From NCBI GenBank assembly GCA_963772445.1, contig CAVYXK010000019.1, forward strand, positions 1,116,001 through 1,180,000: 64,000 bases of DNA, given 5' to 3'. Of the stretch, positions 27,544 through 36,940 are shown one piece after another. The DNA comes from CAVYXK01 sp963772445. Lineage in GTDB: Bacteria; Pseudomonadota; Alphaproteobacteria; Acetobacterales; Acetobacteraceae. Positions within the stretch are counted from its first letter, which is position 1. Every line of letters begins with the position of its first letter. The notes below the pieces were generated by a model. The model was given only the letters and a program-made list of their open reading frames with translations. It searched no databases and was not told the origin of the DNA. Made by a program: the position numbers and the translations under genes.

Positions 27544-30423
27544 TCAACCGCCGGTCGGGACCGACGCGCCGTAGCGCAGGATATGCGGCGCCGGCGGCAG
27601 CTTCGGGTGGTGCAGCGTGGCGGGGTGTGGGTAGGTCTCCGCCAGCGCGTCTGCCTTCTCGATCCGTATACGGAGGTCGTACCACGCGGCCTGCCCAGTG
27701 ACCGGATCGGCGTTGGCGCGGCGCGGCCCGTCGCCATCCGGCAGAAATTCCGAGATGACGTGGTTCAGCAGGAAGCCAGCCCGCAACTCCGGGGCGTCGT
27801 CCGCCAGGTTCCAGGCGCCGCTGCGTTTGCCGATCGCATTCCAGGTCCAGACCGTGTCAGGGTTCACGCCTTCCATCAGTTTCACCTGGCACTTCACCCG
27901 TCCGCTACGGCTGATCGCCCAGACCCAGTCGCCGTCCTCGATGCCCAGCGCTGCGGCGGTACGACGGTGCATGAACAGCCGATTGCGGCTGTAGATCTGC
28001 CGCAGCCACGCGTTCTGCGAGTGCCAGGAATGGTACATCGCCGGCGGGCGCTGGGTGATTGCGTGCAGCGGATAGGCCGCCTGCTCGATCAGTCCCTGTT
28101 CCAGCGGCGTATACCAGATCGGCAGCGGGTCGAAATACTGCCGGATGCGCGCACGGTGAGTCTCTGGCGGCTGGACCGGGCCGTGTCCTTCGGCAGCCAG
28201 GCGGAACTTCTGCAGCGGCTCGCTGTAGAGCTGCAACACGATCTGTGCCGTGCCATCAACCAGCCCGAGCCGCTTCGCCTCCTCCAGGTAACCCAGGTTG
28301 GCGTATTTGTAGTAGAGTGCCTCAGGTTTGTGGTGGTATGACCAGAAACAGCCGTTCTGAACGTAGCGATCGAGTTGGCCCGGGTTGGGTTCCCCTATGC
28401 CAGGCGACATGCCATCGACGCCACGCCACCCGGCGAGCGGCCCGATTCCGGGCCGGCGCTGGTGGTTGACGATGTAGTCGGCGTAGTCGCGATACATCGG
28501 GCTGCCGTCTTCGGTGACGAGCCCCGGCAGCTTCAGCCGAGTACCCAAGTCGATCAGCACGTCCTGGAACGGCCGCACGTCACGGTCCGGCGCCAGTACC
28601 GGTTGGCGGATCGCATCCGCCGGCCCCTCGGGGCTGCCGATCGGCCGATCGAGCAACGAGATGCAGTCCCACCGCTCCAGATAGGTGGTATCCGGCAAAA
28701 CAAGATCCGCGTGCGCCACCATCTCGCTGTAATACGCATCCGCATAGATGATGTGCGGGATGCGGTACTCGCCGGTCGCCGGATCCTTGTCGGTCATCAT
28801 GCGCGCGGCGTCTCCGGGATTCATCGCGGAGTTCCACGCCATGTTGGCCATGTACATCAACAGCGTGTCGATCTTATAAGGATCACCGGCATGCGCGTTG
28901 GCCAGAAGCATATGTAACAGCCCGTGCACGCCGATCGGGGCATCCCAGGAGAACGCCTTGTCGATGCGGATCGGGGTGCCGTCGTCCTCCAGCAACAGAT
29001 CCTCGGGGCCGCGCGGGTTCCCAAGTGCCATGCCGGGCATCATTGCCATCGGCTTCGCGCCTTTGCCGCTCGGCTGCGGACCCGGCGGGATGGGGCGCGG
29101 ATACGGCGATTTGTAGCGCCACGAGCCCGGCGTATCGACCGCGCCCAGCAGCATCTGCAGCAGGTGGATCGCCCGGCAGGTATGGAACCCGTTGGAATGC
29201 GCCGAGATGCCGCGCATCGCGTGCATCGCGACTGGCCGGCCGACCATCGTTTCATGCCGCCGTCCGGACGTATCGGTCCATGGCTGGGGCAGCTCGATCG
29301 CTTGGTCGAACGCCGTGTCGGCAAGCTCGCGGGCAATACGCCTGATCGTCGCCGCCGGCACGCCGCACTGATCGGCAACCGTATCGGGCGCGTAGCGGCC
29401 ATCCAGGTACCGTTCGGCAAGCAGATGGAACACCGGCAGCGCCGCACGGCCGTCGGGAAGCCTCACTTCGCCCACGATTTGCGGTTGCATCCCCGGCGTG
29501 GCAGCGTCGACTGCCACACCGCCCCGGCGATCCCAGGCGAACGGCCGTCCCTCGGCATCACGGATGAACAGCCCGTCATCCGCCGCGCCCGGTGCGCGGA
29601 TCACCAGCCAGGCGGCATTCGTATAACGGACCAGGAAATCCAGGTCGATCCGATCGATGCGCAGCAGCTCGTGCACCAGCGCCAGCACGAACAGCCCGTC
29701 GGTGCCCGGGCGGATGCCGATCCACTCGTCGGCGATCGCGGAATAGCCGGTCTTCACCGGGTTGACCGAGACGTATCTGGCGCCCCGTTCCTTAAGCTTC
29801 GCCAGTCCGGTCTTGATCGGATTGGAATCGTGGTCCTCGGCAACGCCAAACATCAGGAAGTATTTGGTGTGATCCCAATCGGGATCGCCGAACTCCCAGA
29901 AGCTGCCGCCGACAGAATAGAGCCCGGCGGCCGCCATGTTGACCGAGCAGAACCCGCCATGCGCGGCGAAATTCGGCGTGCCGAACTGCTTGGCCCACCA
30001 TCCTGTAAAGGATTGACTCTGGTCGCGGCCGGTGAAGAAGGCGAGCTTCTTCGGATCGGTGGCGCGGATCCTGCCCAGCCAATCGGTCGCCAAGCTTAGC
30101 GCCTCTTCCCACTCAATCTCCCGGAATGTGCCGGTGCCGCGTTCGCCGACGCGGAGCAGCGGCTTGGAAAGGCGTGCCGGCGAGTAATGCTGCATGATGC
30201 CGGCCGATCCCTTGGCGCAGAGCACGCCACGATTCACCGGGTGATCGGGATTTCCCTGGATCCATCGGATTCGCCCATCCTTTAGATGGACGCGGATACC
30301 GCAGCGACAGGCGCACATGTAGCAGGTGGTAGTCTTCACCTCGTCGGCGACCCGGGGGGACGTGTCGATCACTTCCACGGGAGAGACGAATCCTCTCGTC
30401 CGCCCGGCAGACGCGCTGCTCAT
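27544..30423 (-). CDS. soeA: Sulfite dehydrogenase molybdopterin subunit SoeA
   Basis: About 959 residues. The N-terminal 4Fe-4S motif CYMCACRCGIRV...CAKG is followed by SAGIMQHYSPARL, then FFTGRDQSQSFTGWWAKQFG and GGFCSVNMAAAGLYSVGGSF. These match cytoplasmic sulfite dehydrogenases of the SoeA type rather than periplasmic DMSO reductases, and there is no twin-arginine signal. It oxidises sulfite to sulfate using a bis-MGD cofactor. The ATG at 30423 is chosen; a GTG at 30435 is also in frame. It is first in soeABC. Confidence 0.88.
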   Translation of the reverse strand: MSSASAGRTRGFVSPVEVIDTSPRVADEVKTTTCYMCACRCGIRVHLKDGRIRWIQGNPDHPVNRGVLCAKGSAGIMQHYSPARLSKPLLRVGERGTGTFREIEWEEALSLATDWLGRIRATDPKKLAFFTGRDQSQSFTGWWAKQFGTPNFAAHGGFCSVNMAAAGLYSVGGSFWEFGDPDWDHTKYFLMFGVAEDHDSNPIKTGLAKLKERGARYVSVNPVKTGYSAIADEWIGIRPGTDGLFVLALVHELLRIDRIDLDFLVRYTNAAWLVIRAPGAADDGLFIRDAEGRPFAWDRRGGVAVDAATPGMQPQIVGEVRLPDGRAALPVFHLLAERYLDGRYAPDTVADQCGVPAATIRRIARELADTAFDQAIELPQPWTDTSGRRHETMVGRPVAMHAMRGISAHSNGFHTCRAIHLLQMLLGAVDTPGSWRYKSPYPRPIPPGPQPSGKGAKPMAMMPGMALGNPRGPEDLLLEDDGTPIRIDKAFSWDAPIGVHGLLHMLLANAHAGDPYKIDTLLMYMANMAWNSAMNPGDAARMMTDKDPATGEYRIPHIIYADAYYSEMVAHADLVLPDTTYLERWDCISLLDRPIGSPEGPADAIRQPVLAPDRDVRPFQDVLIDLGTRLKLPGLVTEDGSPMYRDYADYIVNHQRRPGIGPLAGWRGVDGMSPGIGEPNPGQLDRYVQNGCFWSYHHKPEALYYKYANLGYLEEAKRLGLVDGTAQIVLQLYSEPLQKFRLAAEGHGPVQPPETHRARIRQYFDPLPIWYTPLEQGLIEQAAYPLHAITQRPPAMYHSWHSQNAWLRQIYSRNRLFMHRRTAAALGIEDGDWVWAISRSGRVKCQVKLMEGVNPDTVWTWNAIGKRSGAWNLADDAPELRAGFLLNHVISEFLPDGDGPRRANADPVTGQAAWYDLRIRIEKADALAETYPHPATLHHPKLPPAPHILRYGASVPTGG

Positions 30424-30578
30424 TTCTTCTCTCACCGAGTATGGCGGTAGCAGCTTTTGCTCCGGACCGACGAGCAGGGCAAGGTGGGGTCGGCGTCGCT
30501 GCTACGGCGTTACATTGCAGGAAAGCGTATGTTACATCGGGGGTGCAATCGATCGCAGCGAATCGCGGAGAACGGCCG

Positions 30579-30734
30579 ATGCTCAACCGCTTGCTATGCG
30601 TCCTGCTGTTGCTTTCCTTCGCTGTCCCTCTCGCCGGCTGCGTGGTGTATGCGCCGCCACCGGGACGCCCTGGCGCGGTCTGGGTGCCGGGTCACTACAA
30701 CAGGTGGCGCTGGGTGCCGGGGCACTGGGCGTGA
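30579..30734 (+). CDS. Small lipoprotein with a YXWXPGHW-type motif
   Basis: 51 residues. A signal peptide ends in the lipobox PLAGC, then a short mature part has the repeated WVPGHYNRWRWVPGHWA. This matches the small YXWXPGHW-repeat family of envelope proteins of unknown role. The ATG at 30579 is chosen because the signal peptide starts there. It is divergent from soeA. Confidence 0.75.
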   Translation: MLNRLLCVLLLLSFAVPLAGCVVYAPPPGRPGAVWVPGHYNRWRWVPGHWA

Positions 30735-30825
30735 TCGTTGTGGGCGGCGTGAGCCGGGCCCGCGGCTCGCGTAAAGCGTCGGCGGATTTCGGCCGCTAGG
30801 TCCAATTCACCCTGCTGCATCTGGG

Positions 30826-31794
30826 TCAGAACCAGTTCGCCTTGTCCACAACGTTCCTCAGCGGCTGTCCCATCTCGAAGGCGCGGCAATTCTGCAGGAT
30901 GATCGCGTACCGCCGCTCGTCCAGATAAGGGCCGAAACCAGCTGTATGAGGCGTGATCAGCACGTTCGGCATGGTCCAGAGCGCGTGATCCGCAGGCAAC
31001 GGCTCCGTCTCGAACACGTCGAGCCCAGCACCTGCCAACTCCTCAGCCTGTAACGCGGCCACCAGGTCGTCCAGCCGGGTGGTCCGCCCGCGGCCAATAT
31101 TGATGAAGAACGCCGACGGCTTCATACGGCGAAATCGGGCACGGTTCATGAAGCCTTCGGTCGCCGGCGTGTGCGGTACGGTCAGAATGACAAAATCCGC
31201 CCGGCCCAGCAGACCGTCCAGTGCGTCCGGCGGATGCAATTCTGCGACGCCCTCGGGCGGCGTGGTGCGCCTCGCATCGGTCGCGAGCACCTGCATCCCG
31301 AATGCCGCCGCCAGGCGCGCCGCCTCCGCGCCGATGCCGCCTACGCCAACGATGAGCGCCGTTGCCTCTGGCAGGTGAACCACGCCGGTGTCCAGCCGCC
31401 GAGGCCTCCACTCGCGCCGGATTTGCTGCGGGATATAGGTCTGGAAGTCGCGCGCGAAGGCCAGCACGAAAGCCATAATGTGCGCGCCGATATGGTCGTT
31501 GTAGATCTCGCGCATATTGGTCACGACAACCGGGTGCGCGTTCAGCGCCGCGTGGTAATAACCTGCGGGCGGCGCTGCTTGCGGCGATTGCAGCCAGCGC
31601 AGCCGGCCCGCCTTGGCCAGCAGCGATGCCGGGATCACGCCAAACGCCGCCTCCGCTTGGGCGATCGCGTCTTCCGCCTCAGCTTCGCCCTCGGCGACGA
31701 CTACGCGGACGGCCGGAAGCTCTTTCGCGAGCCGCTTGCCCCAGCCGCGCGTAATATCAGTCTGTGGCGGCAGCATGAGGAAGGTGAAAGGCAT
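30826..31794 (-). CDS. D-2-hydroxyacid dehydrogenase (NAD-binding)
   Basis: 322 residues. The Rossmann motif is VGVGGIGAEAARLAAAFG; catalytic Arg, Glu and His are inferred in NIGRGRTTRLDDL, DVFETEPLP and ITPHTAGFGPYLDERR. The family interconverts 2-hydroxy and 2-keto acids such as glyoxylate and hydroxypyruvate. The substrate is unclear. A second, different member is at 34092-35075. Confidence 0.88.
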   Translation of the reverse strand: MPFTFLMLPPQTDITRGWGKRLAKELPAVRVVVAEGEAEAEDAIAQAEAAFGVIPASLLAKAGRLRWLQSPQAAPPAGYYHAALNAHPVVVTNMREIYNDHIGAHIMAFVLAFARDFQTYIPQQIRREWRPRRLDTGVVHLPEATALIVGVGGIGAEAARLAAAFGMQVLATDARRTTPPEGVAELHPPDALDGLLGRADFVILTVPHTPATEGFMNRARFRRMKPSAFFINIGRGRTTRLDDLVAALQAEELAGAGLDVFETEPLPADHALWTMPNVLITPHTAGFGPYLDERRYAIILQNCRAFEMGQPLRNVVDKANWF

Positions 31795-31933
31795 AATGGT
31801 CTCTCCTTTCGCCGGTCACCATTGAGGGGAATTCACGCTGTTGCGAGCCGTGCCCAGCTCTCCCGCGTTTGAGGGAAAAAGCCCAGCCCCGATTTGATCA
31901 GGCGCCGCCTCGCCTGGCGTGGTGGGTAAGGCC

Positions 31934-32513
31934 TTACGTCCCAGCGTTCTCCGTGGCTCCGAACACCGGCACGCTCTCCGTCCTGTCCTTCAAGGCTGCC
32001 GGCCCTTCGGTCGGCAGGGCGACATAATGGTTCAAAGCAGCGTTGATATCGCCCTCCCATACCTCGCGTGGCAGTTCATACAGCAACTCGATGCTGTAGC
32101 CGTTCGGGTCTCGGATATAGAGGCTGTGAGTCATGCCGTGCTCGAACTCGGCGCTCGAATTTGATGCCACGAGATTGCAAGAAAACGAGCTGTCGTAGCC
32201 ATGCCTCGCGATCCGGTAACATGATCGCCACATGCCCGATAGGGGTCGGCCCGGCACCTGGCGGTGGCAGGTCTGGCGCATCGACGAGCGCCACATCGTG
32301 GTGGTGCAGCTTCCCGCCCCGTTCGCCGCTGTAGAAGCGCATCGTCCCTCGACGCACCCCGCCCAGGCCCGGCGGGACTTCACCGACTTGGCGGAAGCCC
32401 AGTATCTCGGTCCAGAACCGGTGCGACTCGTCAAGGTCCCGCACGTTGAGCACGAGGTGATTGAGGCCCGACGGCGTCACCGCCCTGCTGGCCACTGGGG
32501 CGCTGTCTGTCAT
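31934..32513 (-). pseudogene. VOC/glyoxalase-family dioxygenase-like, frameshifted
   Basis: The first half reads SGLNHLVLNVRDLDESHRFW and a TMRFYSGERGGKLHHHDVAL metal-site strand in one frame. The second half, EHGMTHSLYIRDPNGYSIEL and LLYELP, is in another. The frame changes near 32148, where dropping one base joins GIKFERRV to EHGMTHS. Intact length would be about 190 residues. VOC enzymes include ring-cleavage dioxygenases and glyoxalases. It is divergent from the sigma-factor gene. Confidence 0.75.
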
Positions 32514-32572
32514 GGCGAATCTCCCACTTCGATCATAAGATCACGGCGCCACGGTAGCATTTTTCGCCAACC

Positions 32573-33217
32573 GTGACCGTGACGGGCGGAATATTAAACA
32601 CCACCAGGCGGTCCAGACAATCGGCACCAAGTTCGCAGGACCCCGCATTGTCCCAGTTCAGCGATGACCGGAAGCGTCGCTTCGAGCGATTGGCGCTCCC
32701 GCATCTCGATGCCTCGTACAACTTGGCGCGCTGGCTGGCACGCAATCCAGCGGATGCGGAGGACGTGGCGCAGGAGGCTTACTTGCGGGCCTATCGCTAT
32801 TTCGACGCGTACCACGGCGGCAATTTTCGCGTCTGGCTGCTGACAATCGTGCGCAACACCTTCGCGACATGGGTGCGGGAGAATCGGCCCGGCTGGATGA
32901 CGTTCCTACCCGACACGCCGGACGGCCAGGCTATCGAGCCCAAGGAGACGATCTGGGGAACCCCGCCGAGTGATCCCGAGACAATGCTGTTGGAAACCCT
33001 GGACGGACAGGTGCTGGAGCGGCTGATGCTGCAATTGCCGCCTGATTACCGGGAGGTACTGCTGCTGCGGGAGGTCGAGGACCTCTCCTACAAAGAGATC
33101 GCCAGCGTGACCGGCGTGCCAATAGGCACGGTGATGTCGCGGCTGGCCCGTGCACGGCTTGCGCTGCGGCGCTTGTGGCTGGCCGAGACCGCGGAGGAGA
33201 AGGCAGATGGACTGTGA
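32573..33217 (+). CDS. ECF RNA polymerase sigma factor
   Basis: 214 residues. Region 2 is LPHLDASYNLARWLARNPAD, DAEDVAQEAYLRAYRYF and FRVWLLTIVRNTFATWVREN. Region 4 has LPPDYREVLLLREVEDLSYK and EIASVTGVPIGTVMSRLARA. The GTG at 32573 is tentative: the first 30 residues are not conserved-looking and there is no clear ribosome site. It overlaps the anti-sigma gene by 11 bases. Confidence 0.9.
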   Translation: MTVTGGILNTTRRSRQSAPSSQDPALSQFSDDRKRRFERLALPHLDASYNLARWLARNPADAEDVAQEAYLRAYRYFDAYHGGNFRVWLLTIVRNTFATWVRENRPGWMTFLPDTPDGQAIEPKETIWGTPPSDPETMLLETLDGQVLERLMLQLPPDYREVLLLREVEDLSYKEIASVTGVPIGTVMSRLARARLALRRLWLAETAEEKADGL

Positions 33218-33971
33218 TCGCGCTGCTGCGTGGTTGCCGCTGCTGGTCGATCGCGCGCTGCCGTTCCGGCGGCGCTTCCGCCTCTGGCGCCACATCACGG
33301 GCTGTCCCGCCTGCGCCGGAAAGCTGGACGAGTTTCAACACATTCAGACTGCAATGAGGACGCAACTGCCGTTCCATCGCGCGCCGCCGGGGCTGGCCAC
33401 GCGCATTGTCAGCCTGCTGCCCCGCGAAACGCCACCGGATCTGCCCAAGCCGTTGTTCCGGCGCCCCAGCGTGGCGTTTGCCGGCACCGGGCTCGGCGGC
33501 GCGCTCGCCGGCGCTGCACTGGTGCTACTGGTGCACGGCGGGGCGCGACGCGGTACCGGCGAAACGGTCATCACTTCGGTTGTCGACAGCCATATCAGCT
33601 CGATGATGGCCAGCCATCTGACGGATGTGCTGACCAGCGATCAACACACGGTCAAGCCGTGGCTATCGGCGCATGTCGATGTCTCGCCGCCGGTGCGGGA
33701 GCTGGCGCCCGAGGGGTTCCCGCTGATCGGCGGCCGCGTCGCTTACGTCGACGGCCATCCGGCGGCGGTGGTCGTCTATCGGCATGACAAGCACGTCATC
33801 AACCTGTTCGCCTGGGCCTCCCCCGACAGTGCCGATGTGCCATTCCACGCCACGTCCCAACAGGGCTTCAACGTGATCACGTGGCGGGCGGCCGGCATCG
33901 CCTATTTTGCAGTGTCGGATCTCGAAGTAGATCAGCTTCGGACGTTTGCGCACCTGGTTGCAGCGGGGTGA
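33207..33971 (+). CDS. Zinc-binding membrane anti-sigma factor
   Basis: 254 residues. The N-terminal ZAS motif is HITGCPAC (His-x3-Cys-x2-Cys) after a conserved MDCDRAAAWLPLLVDRALP. One transmembrane helix (SVAFAGTGLGGALAGAALVL) lies near residue 95, and an extracytoplasmic domain follows. It should bind and inhibit the ECF sigma encoded just upstream until a signal releases it. Target genes are not visible, though autoregulation is usual. Confidence 0.85.
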   Translation: MDCDRAAAWLPLLVDRALPFRRRFRLWRHITGCPACAGKLDEFQHIQTAMRTQLPFHRAPPGLATRIVSLLPRETPPDLPKPLFRRPSVAFAGTGLGGALAGAALVLLVHGGARRGTGETVITSVVDSHISSMMASHLTDVLTSDQHTVKPWLSAHVDVSPPVRELAPEGFPLIGGRVAYVDGHPAAVVVYRHDKHVINLFAWASPDSADVPFHATSQQGFNVITWRAAGIAYFAVSDLEVDQLRTFAHLVAAG

Positions 33972-34091
33972 CGCACGAAACGGAGGTTCAGGCTCCGACC
34001 GGAACCGATGACAGATATTTGAACCCGGATTTAGATTGAAAGGGCCGTGCCGCGCCGTTCGCTGGCGCCGATAACGTCACCCTTGTTGCGG

Positions 34092-35075
34092 TCAGCCCAA
34101 CCGCTCCTCGGGCCCGACCAAGTGCAGCGGGGTCTCGCCGCGCAGTCCCCGCAGGCAATTGGCCAGGGCATGGCGCAGGCCGGCGTCGCGACTGCCCGCC
34201 TGCGCCGAGTTGTGCGGCGAGCCGATTACGTTCGGCAAATCGAAGAACGGCTGGTCCACGCGGAAACTACCATGCCGCACCGGCTCGACCCACCAGGCGT
34301 CGATGCAGGCGGTAAAGCGGGGATGTGTGACGAGGTGCTCGTAGAGCGCCCGCTCGTCGATGATCTCGCCGCGTGCCAAATTCACCAGGATCGCGTCCGG
34401 CTTCATAGCGGCAAGAGCACGTACGTCGATCAGGTGGCGCGTGGCGCGCGTCAGCGGCGCGCTGACGACTAGCACATCAGTCGCCGCGAGCAGGACATCG
34501 AGCTGATCCGGCGTGCCAATCCATTCCACCGTCTCATCGGTTCGCCCACTGCGGTTGATCGCATGCACGCGCATGCCAATGCCGCGCGCCAGTCGGGCCG
34601 TCGCGGCACCGACGCCGCCGAAGCCCAGGATGCCACACACGCTGCCCGCCAACATGCGGTTCGGCACAAACTGGTTGAACTGCCCGTGCGCAAGGGCGGC
34701 GTGTTCGATGGGCAGGCGCTTCGCGGCAGCAAGCGCCATGGCCAGCGCGTGCTCGGCCATTGGTTCGGCATAGGCGCCGCCGTTGCTGGCCACTGGCACC
34801 GAAGCCGGCAATTCGTCGAGCGGGATGAAATCGACACCCGCCGTCATAAACTGGATCAGGCGTGCTGACCCGAGCAGCCCGGCCTCGCCGGGCTCCAGCT
34901 CCTTGGCCGTATTCCAGGCCAGCAGCACGGTCGCATCGCACAGCGCCGCCCGGCGGCCCGGGGCGTCAAGATCGGCCAGGTACACGGCCTCGGCCACACC
35001 CGCCAGCGCGTCAGCGACGAGAGCACGCTGCGGCGTATCGAGCCTGAAGGTGGCCGCGAGAGATGGTTGCGGCAT
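34092..35075 (-). CDS. D-2-hydroxyacid dehydrogenase family protein
   Basis: 327 residues. The NAD motif is ILGFGGVGAATARLARGIG; LVNLARGEIIDERALYEHL holds the catalytic Arg, and the Glu (WWVEPVRHG) and SPHNSA positions follow. An ATG at 35075 (MPQPSLAA) is preferred over the longer frame, which runs through a terminator. It is more like phosphoglycerate-type members than its neighbour at 30826; the substrate is unknown. Confidence 0.86.
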   Translation of the reverse strand: MPQPSLAATFRLDTPQRALVADALAGVAEAVYLADLDAPGRRAALCDATVLLAWNTAKELEPGEAGLLGSARLIQFMTAGVDFIPLDELPASVPVASNGGAYAEPMAEHALAMALAAAKRLPIEHAALAHGQFNQFVPNRMLAGSVCGILGFGGVGAATARLARGIGMRVHAINRSGRTDETVEWIGTPDQLDVLLAATDVLVVSAPLTRATRHLIDVRALAAMKPDAILVNLARGEIIDERALYEHLVTHPRFTACIDAWWVEPVRHGSFRVDQPFFDLPNVIGSPHNSAQAGSRDAGLRHALANCLRGLRGETPLHLVGPEERLG

Positions 35076-35104
35076 CGCTGCATGCTCCCCAACAATCGAC
35101 GGCA

Positions 35105-35138
35105 GACAAACAAAAGGCGGGGCCGAACGGGCCCCGCC
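35105..35138 (-). terminator. Rho-independent terminator of the secreted-protein gene
   Basis: On the minus strand a GGCGGGGCC/GGCCCCGCC stem (35116-35138) is followed by TTTTGTTTGT. It lies 24 bases after the stop of the gene at 35162 and just before the dehydrogenase start. Confidence 0.8.
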
Positions 35139-35161
35139 CTCGCCCAGCCCTGCCTGAATTG

Positions 35162-35506
35162 TCACATCTTGCCGGATGGTGTGAAGGTCTTGCCCTGCTG
35201 CGCCGCCTGCAGACCTTCTGCGTTCAACTGGTCGACTGCGGCGTTCTGCGCGTTCGGATTGGCCGCGCTCATGCGTGTCCTGTGCATGGGATGGTGGGTC
35301 GTCCCGGCCGCGACGTGGGTTGTCCCGTGGTGGACCGGCATGGCCGCCTGCTTACCGATCGGAGCCGTAGTCGCGGCTGGAGCCTTGGCGGCGGGTGCGG
35401 CTGGCGGCGTGCCGGTCGAGCGGGCGTTCTGCGCCAATGCGGGGCCCGCGGCTGCGATCGCGAGTCCGAGCGCGGGCGCGCCTAGCGTAGTGGTCACACG
35501 TCCCAT
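35162..35506 (-). CDS. Small secreted protein, low complexity
   Basis: 114 residues. A signal peptide (APALGLAIAAAGPALAQ) is followed by an Ala/Pro/Thr/His-rich mature part and a tail SAANPNAQNAAVDQLNAEGL. No family is recognised beyond similar small alphaproteobacterial exported proteins. The ATG at 35506 puts the signal peptide at the N-terminus. It ends at a strong terminator. Confidence 0.7.
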   Translation of the reverse strand: MGRVTTTLGAPALGLAIAAAGPALAQNARSTGTPPAAPAAKAPAATTAPIGKQAAMPVHHGTTHVAAGTTHHPMHRTRMSAANPNAQNAAVDQLNAEGLQAAQQGKTFTPSGKM

Positions 35507-35707
35507 CGTCGTCCTCTGTCTCCTCTGTGCATTGCGGAAGACGTGGCGGGAGCATGGCCACGACAGCACAGCCCATACGCCGCCGGACGCGTTCCGCCGC
35601 TCACATCCACGTGGGGTGGCGGGACGCTGCGCGCATGTCACAACCTTGGGACGACCTCCGGCTTGCGCGAGGCGCCCGATGCTCCGCACAAGAGCCGTGT
35701 GAACGCC

Positions 35708-36919
35708 ATGGAGTTTGTCGTGCCCAACCACGTCGAGGCCGCCGTCCATCGCATTATGGCGAGCGACACCTATGCCCGCGCCGTCGCGGTGCTGCGGGCC
35801 GAGCACGACCGGACTGTTGGCGATATCATCCGGTTGACCGAGATTCCCGCTCCGCCGTTCCACGAGGCGGAGCGGGCAGCCACTTTCCTATCCATGGCGC
35901 AGTCGCATGGGTTGGCGGATGCCAGGTTCGACGACGCCGGCAACGTCACCGCCATGCGGCGGGGTACCGGCGAGGGGCTGATCTGCGTGGCCGCGCATCT
36001 CGACACGGTCTTCCCGCCCGGCACCGATGTTACGGTGCGTCGCGACGGCACGAGGTTGCTGGCTCCGGGGGTGGGGGACGACACCAGAAGCCTTGCGGTG
36101 CTGCTCGCCTGGGTGCGGGCGATGGACGCAGCCGAGATCCGGACCCGCGCCGACATCCTGCTTGTTGCCGATGCGGGGGAAGAGGGGCCGGGCGATCTGC
36201 GCGGGATGCGCCATTTGTTCCAGCACGGCGAGTACGCCGGCCGTATCGACGCATTCATCACGGTGGGACGGATCGCGACCGGCGGCGTCGGGTCGAAGCG
36301 CTACCGGGCAAGCTTCCGCGGTCCGGGTGGGCACAGCTATGGCGCGTTCGGACTGGTCAACCCGATGTATGCGATGGCGGATGCGGTCGCCCGCCTATCC
36401 CGGGTCGAGGTCCCGTCGACGCCGCGCACCACCTACTGCGCCAGCGTCACCGGCGGCGGGACATCGATCAACTCGATCCCCGACCACGTGTGGACAGACT
36501 TCGACGTGCGCTCGGAATCTCCCGAGGAACTCGCGCGCCTGGAGGCGCAATTCCTGGCACTGATCGAGGCGGCCGTCGCAGCGGAGAACACCGCGCGCTC
36601 CACCGCGAGCGGGCCGGTGACCCTGGAGCTGGAGAAGATCGGCAACCGGCCCGCCGGGCGAACCGACGAAGCAGCCGAACTGCCACGTCTGGCCCGCGCA
36701 GCGATCGCCGCACACGGATTCACGCCAGTGTTCGAATTTTCCTCGACCGACGCCAATATCCCCATGAGCCTGGGCATCCCGGCGATCAAGATCGGCTCGG
36801 GTGGCAGAGGTGGGCGTGGGCACTCGCTGCAGGAGTGGATCGACGTGGAACCAGAAGCATCGGTGCGCGGCATGGCGGCGGGACTGACAACAGTGCTGGC
36901 CGCTGCCGGTGTGCGCTGA
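35708..36919 (+). CDS. M20-family metallopeptidase
   Basis: 403 residues. Zinc-site motifs are CVAAHLDTVF, PGVGDDTRSLAVLL and DAGEEGPGDLRGM; the dimerisation domain begins GSKRYRASFRGPGGHSYGAF. SSTDANIPMSLGIPAIKIGS supplies the last ligand region. The family includes di- and tripeptidases and amidohydrolases. There is no signal peptide, so it is cytoplasmic. The ATG at 35708 is preferred over the upstream frame. Confidence 0.88.
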   Translation: MEFVVPNHVEAAVHRIMASDTYARAVAVLRAEHDRTVGDIIRLTEIPAPPFHEAERAATFLSMAQSHGLADARFDDAGNVTAMRRGTGEGLICVAAHLDTVFPPGTDVTVRRDGTRLLAPGVGDDTRSLAVLLAWVRAMDAAEIRTRADILLVADAGEEGPGDLRGMRHLFQHGEYAGRIDAFITVGRIATGGVGSKRYRASFRGPGGHSYGAFGLVNPMYAMADAVARLSRVEVPSTPRTTYCASVTGGGTSINSIPDHVWTDFDVRSESPEELARLEAQFLALIEAAVAAENTARSTASGPVTLELEKIGNRPAGRTDEAAELPRLARAAIAAHGFTPVFEFSSTDANIPMSLGIPAIKIGSGGRGGRGHSLQEWIDVEPEASVRGMAAGLTTVLAAAGVR

Positions 36920-36940
36920 AGGCGGGTCCGCCACTTTCGG

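Noticed and set aside
28924..30099. 391-codon plus-strand frame opposite soeA
   Set aside because: It is the antisense of the molybdopterin subunit; the SoeA reading carries cofactor motifs.
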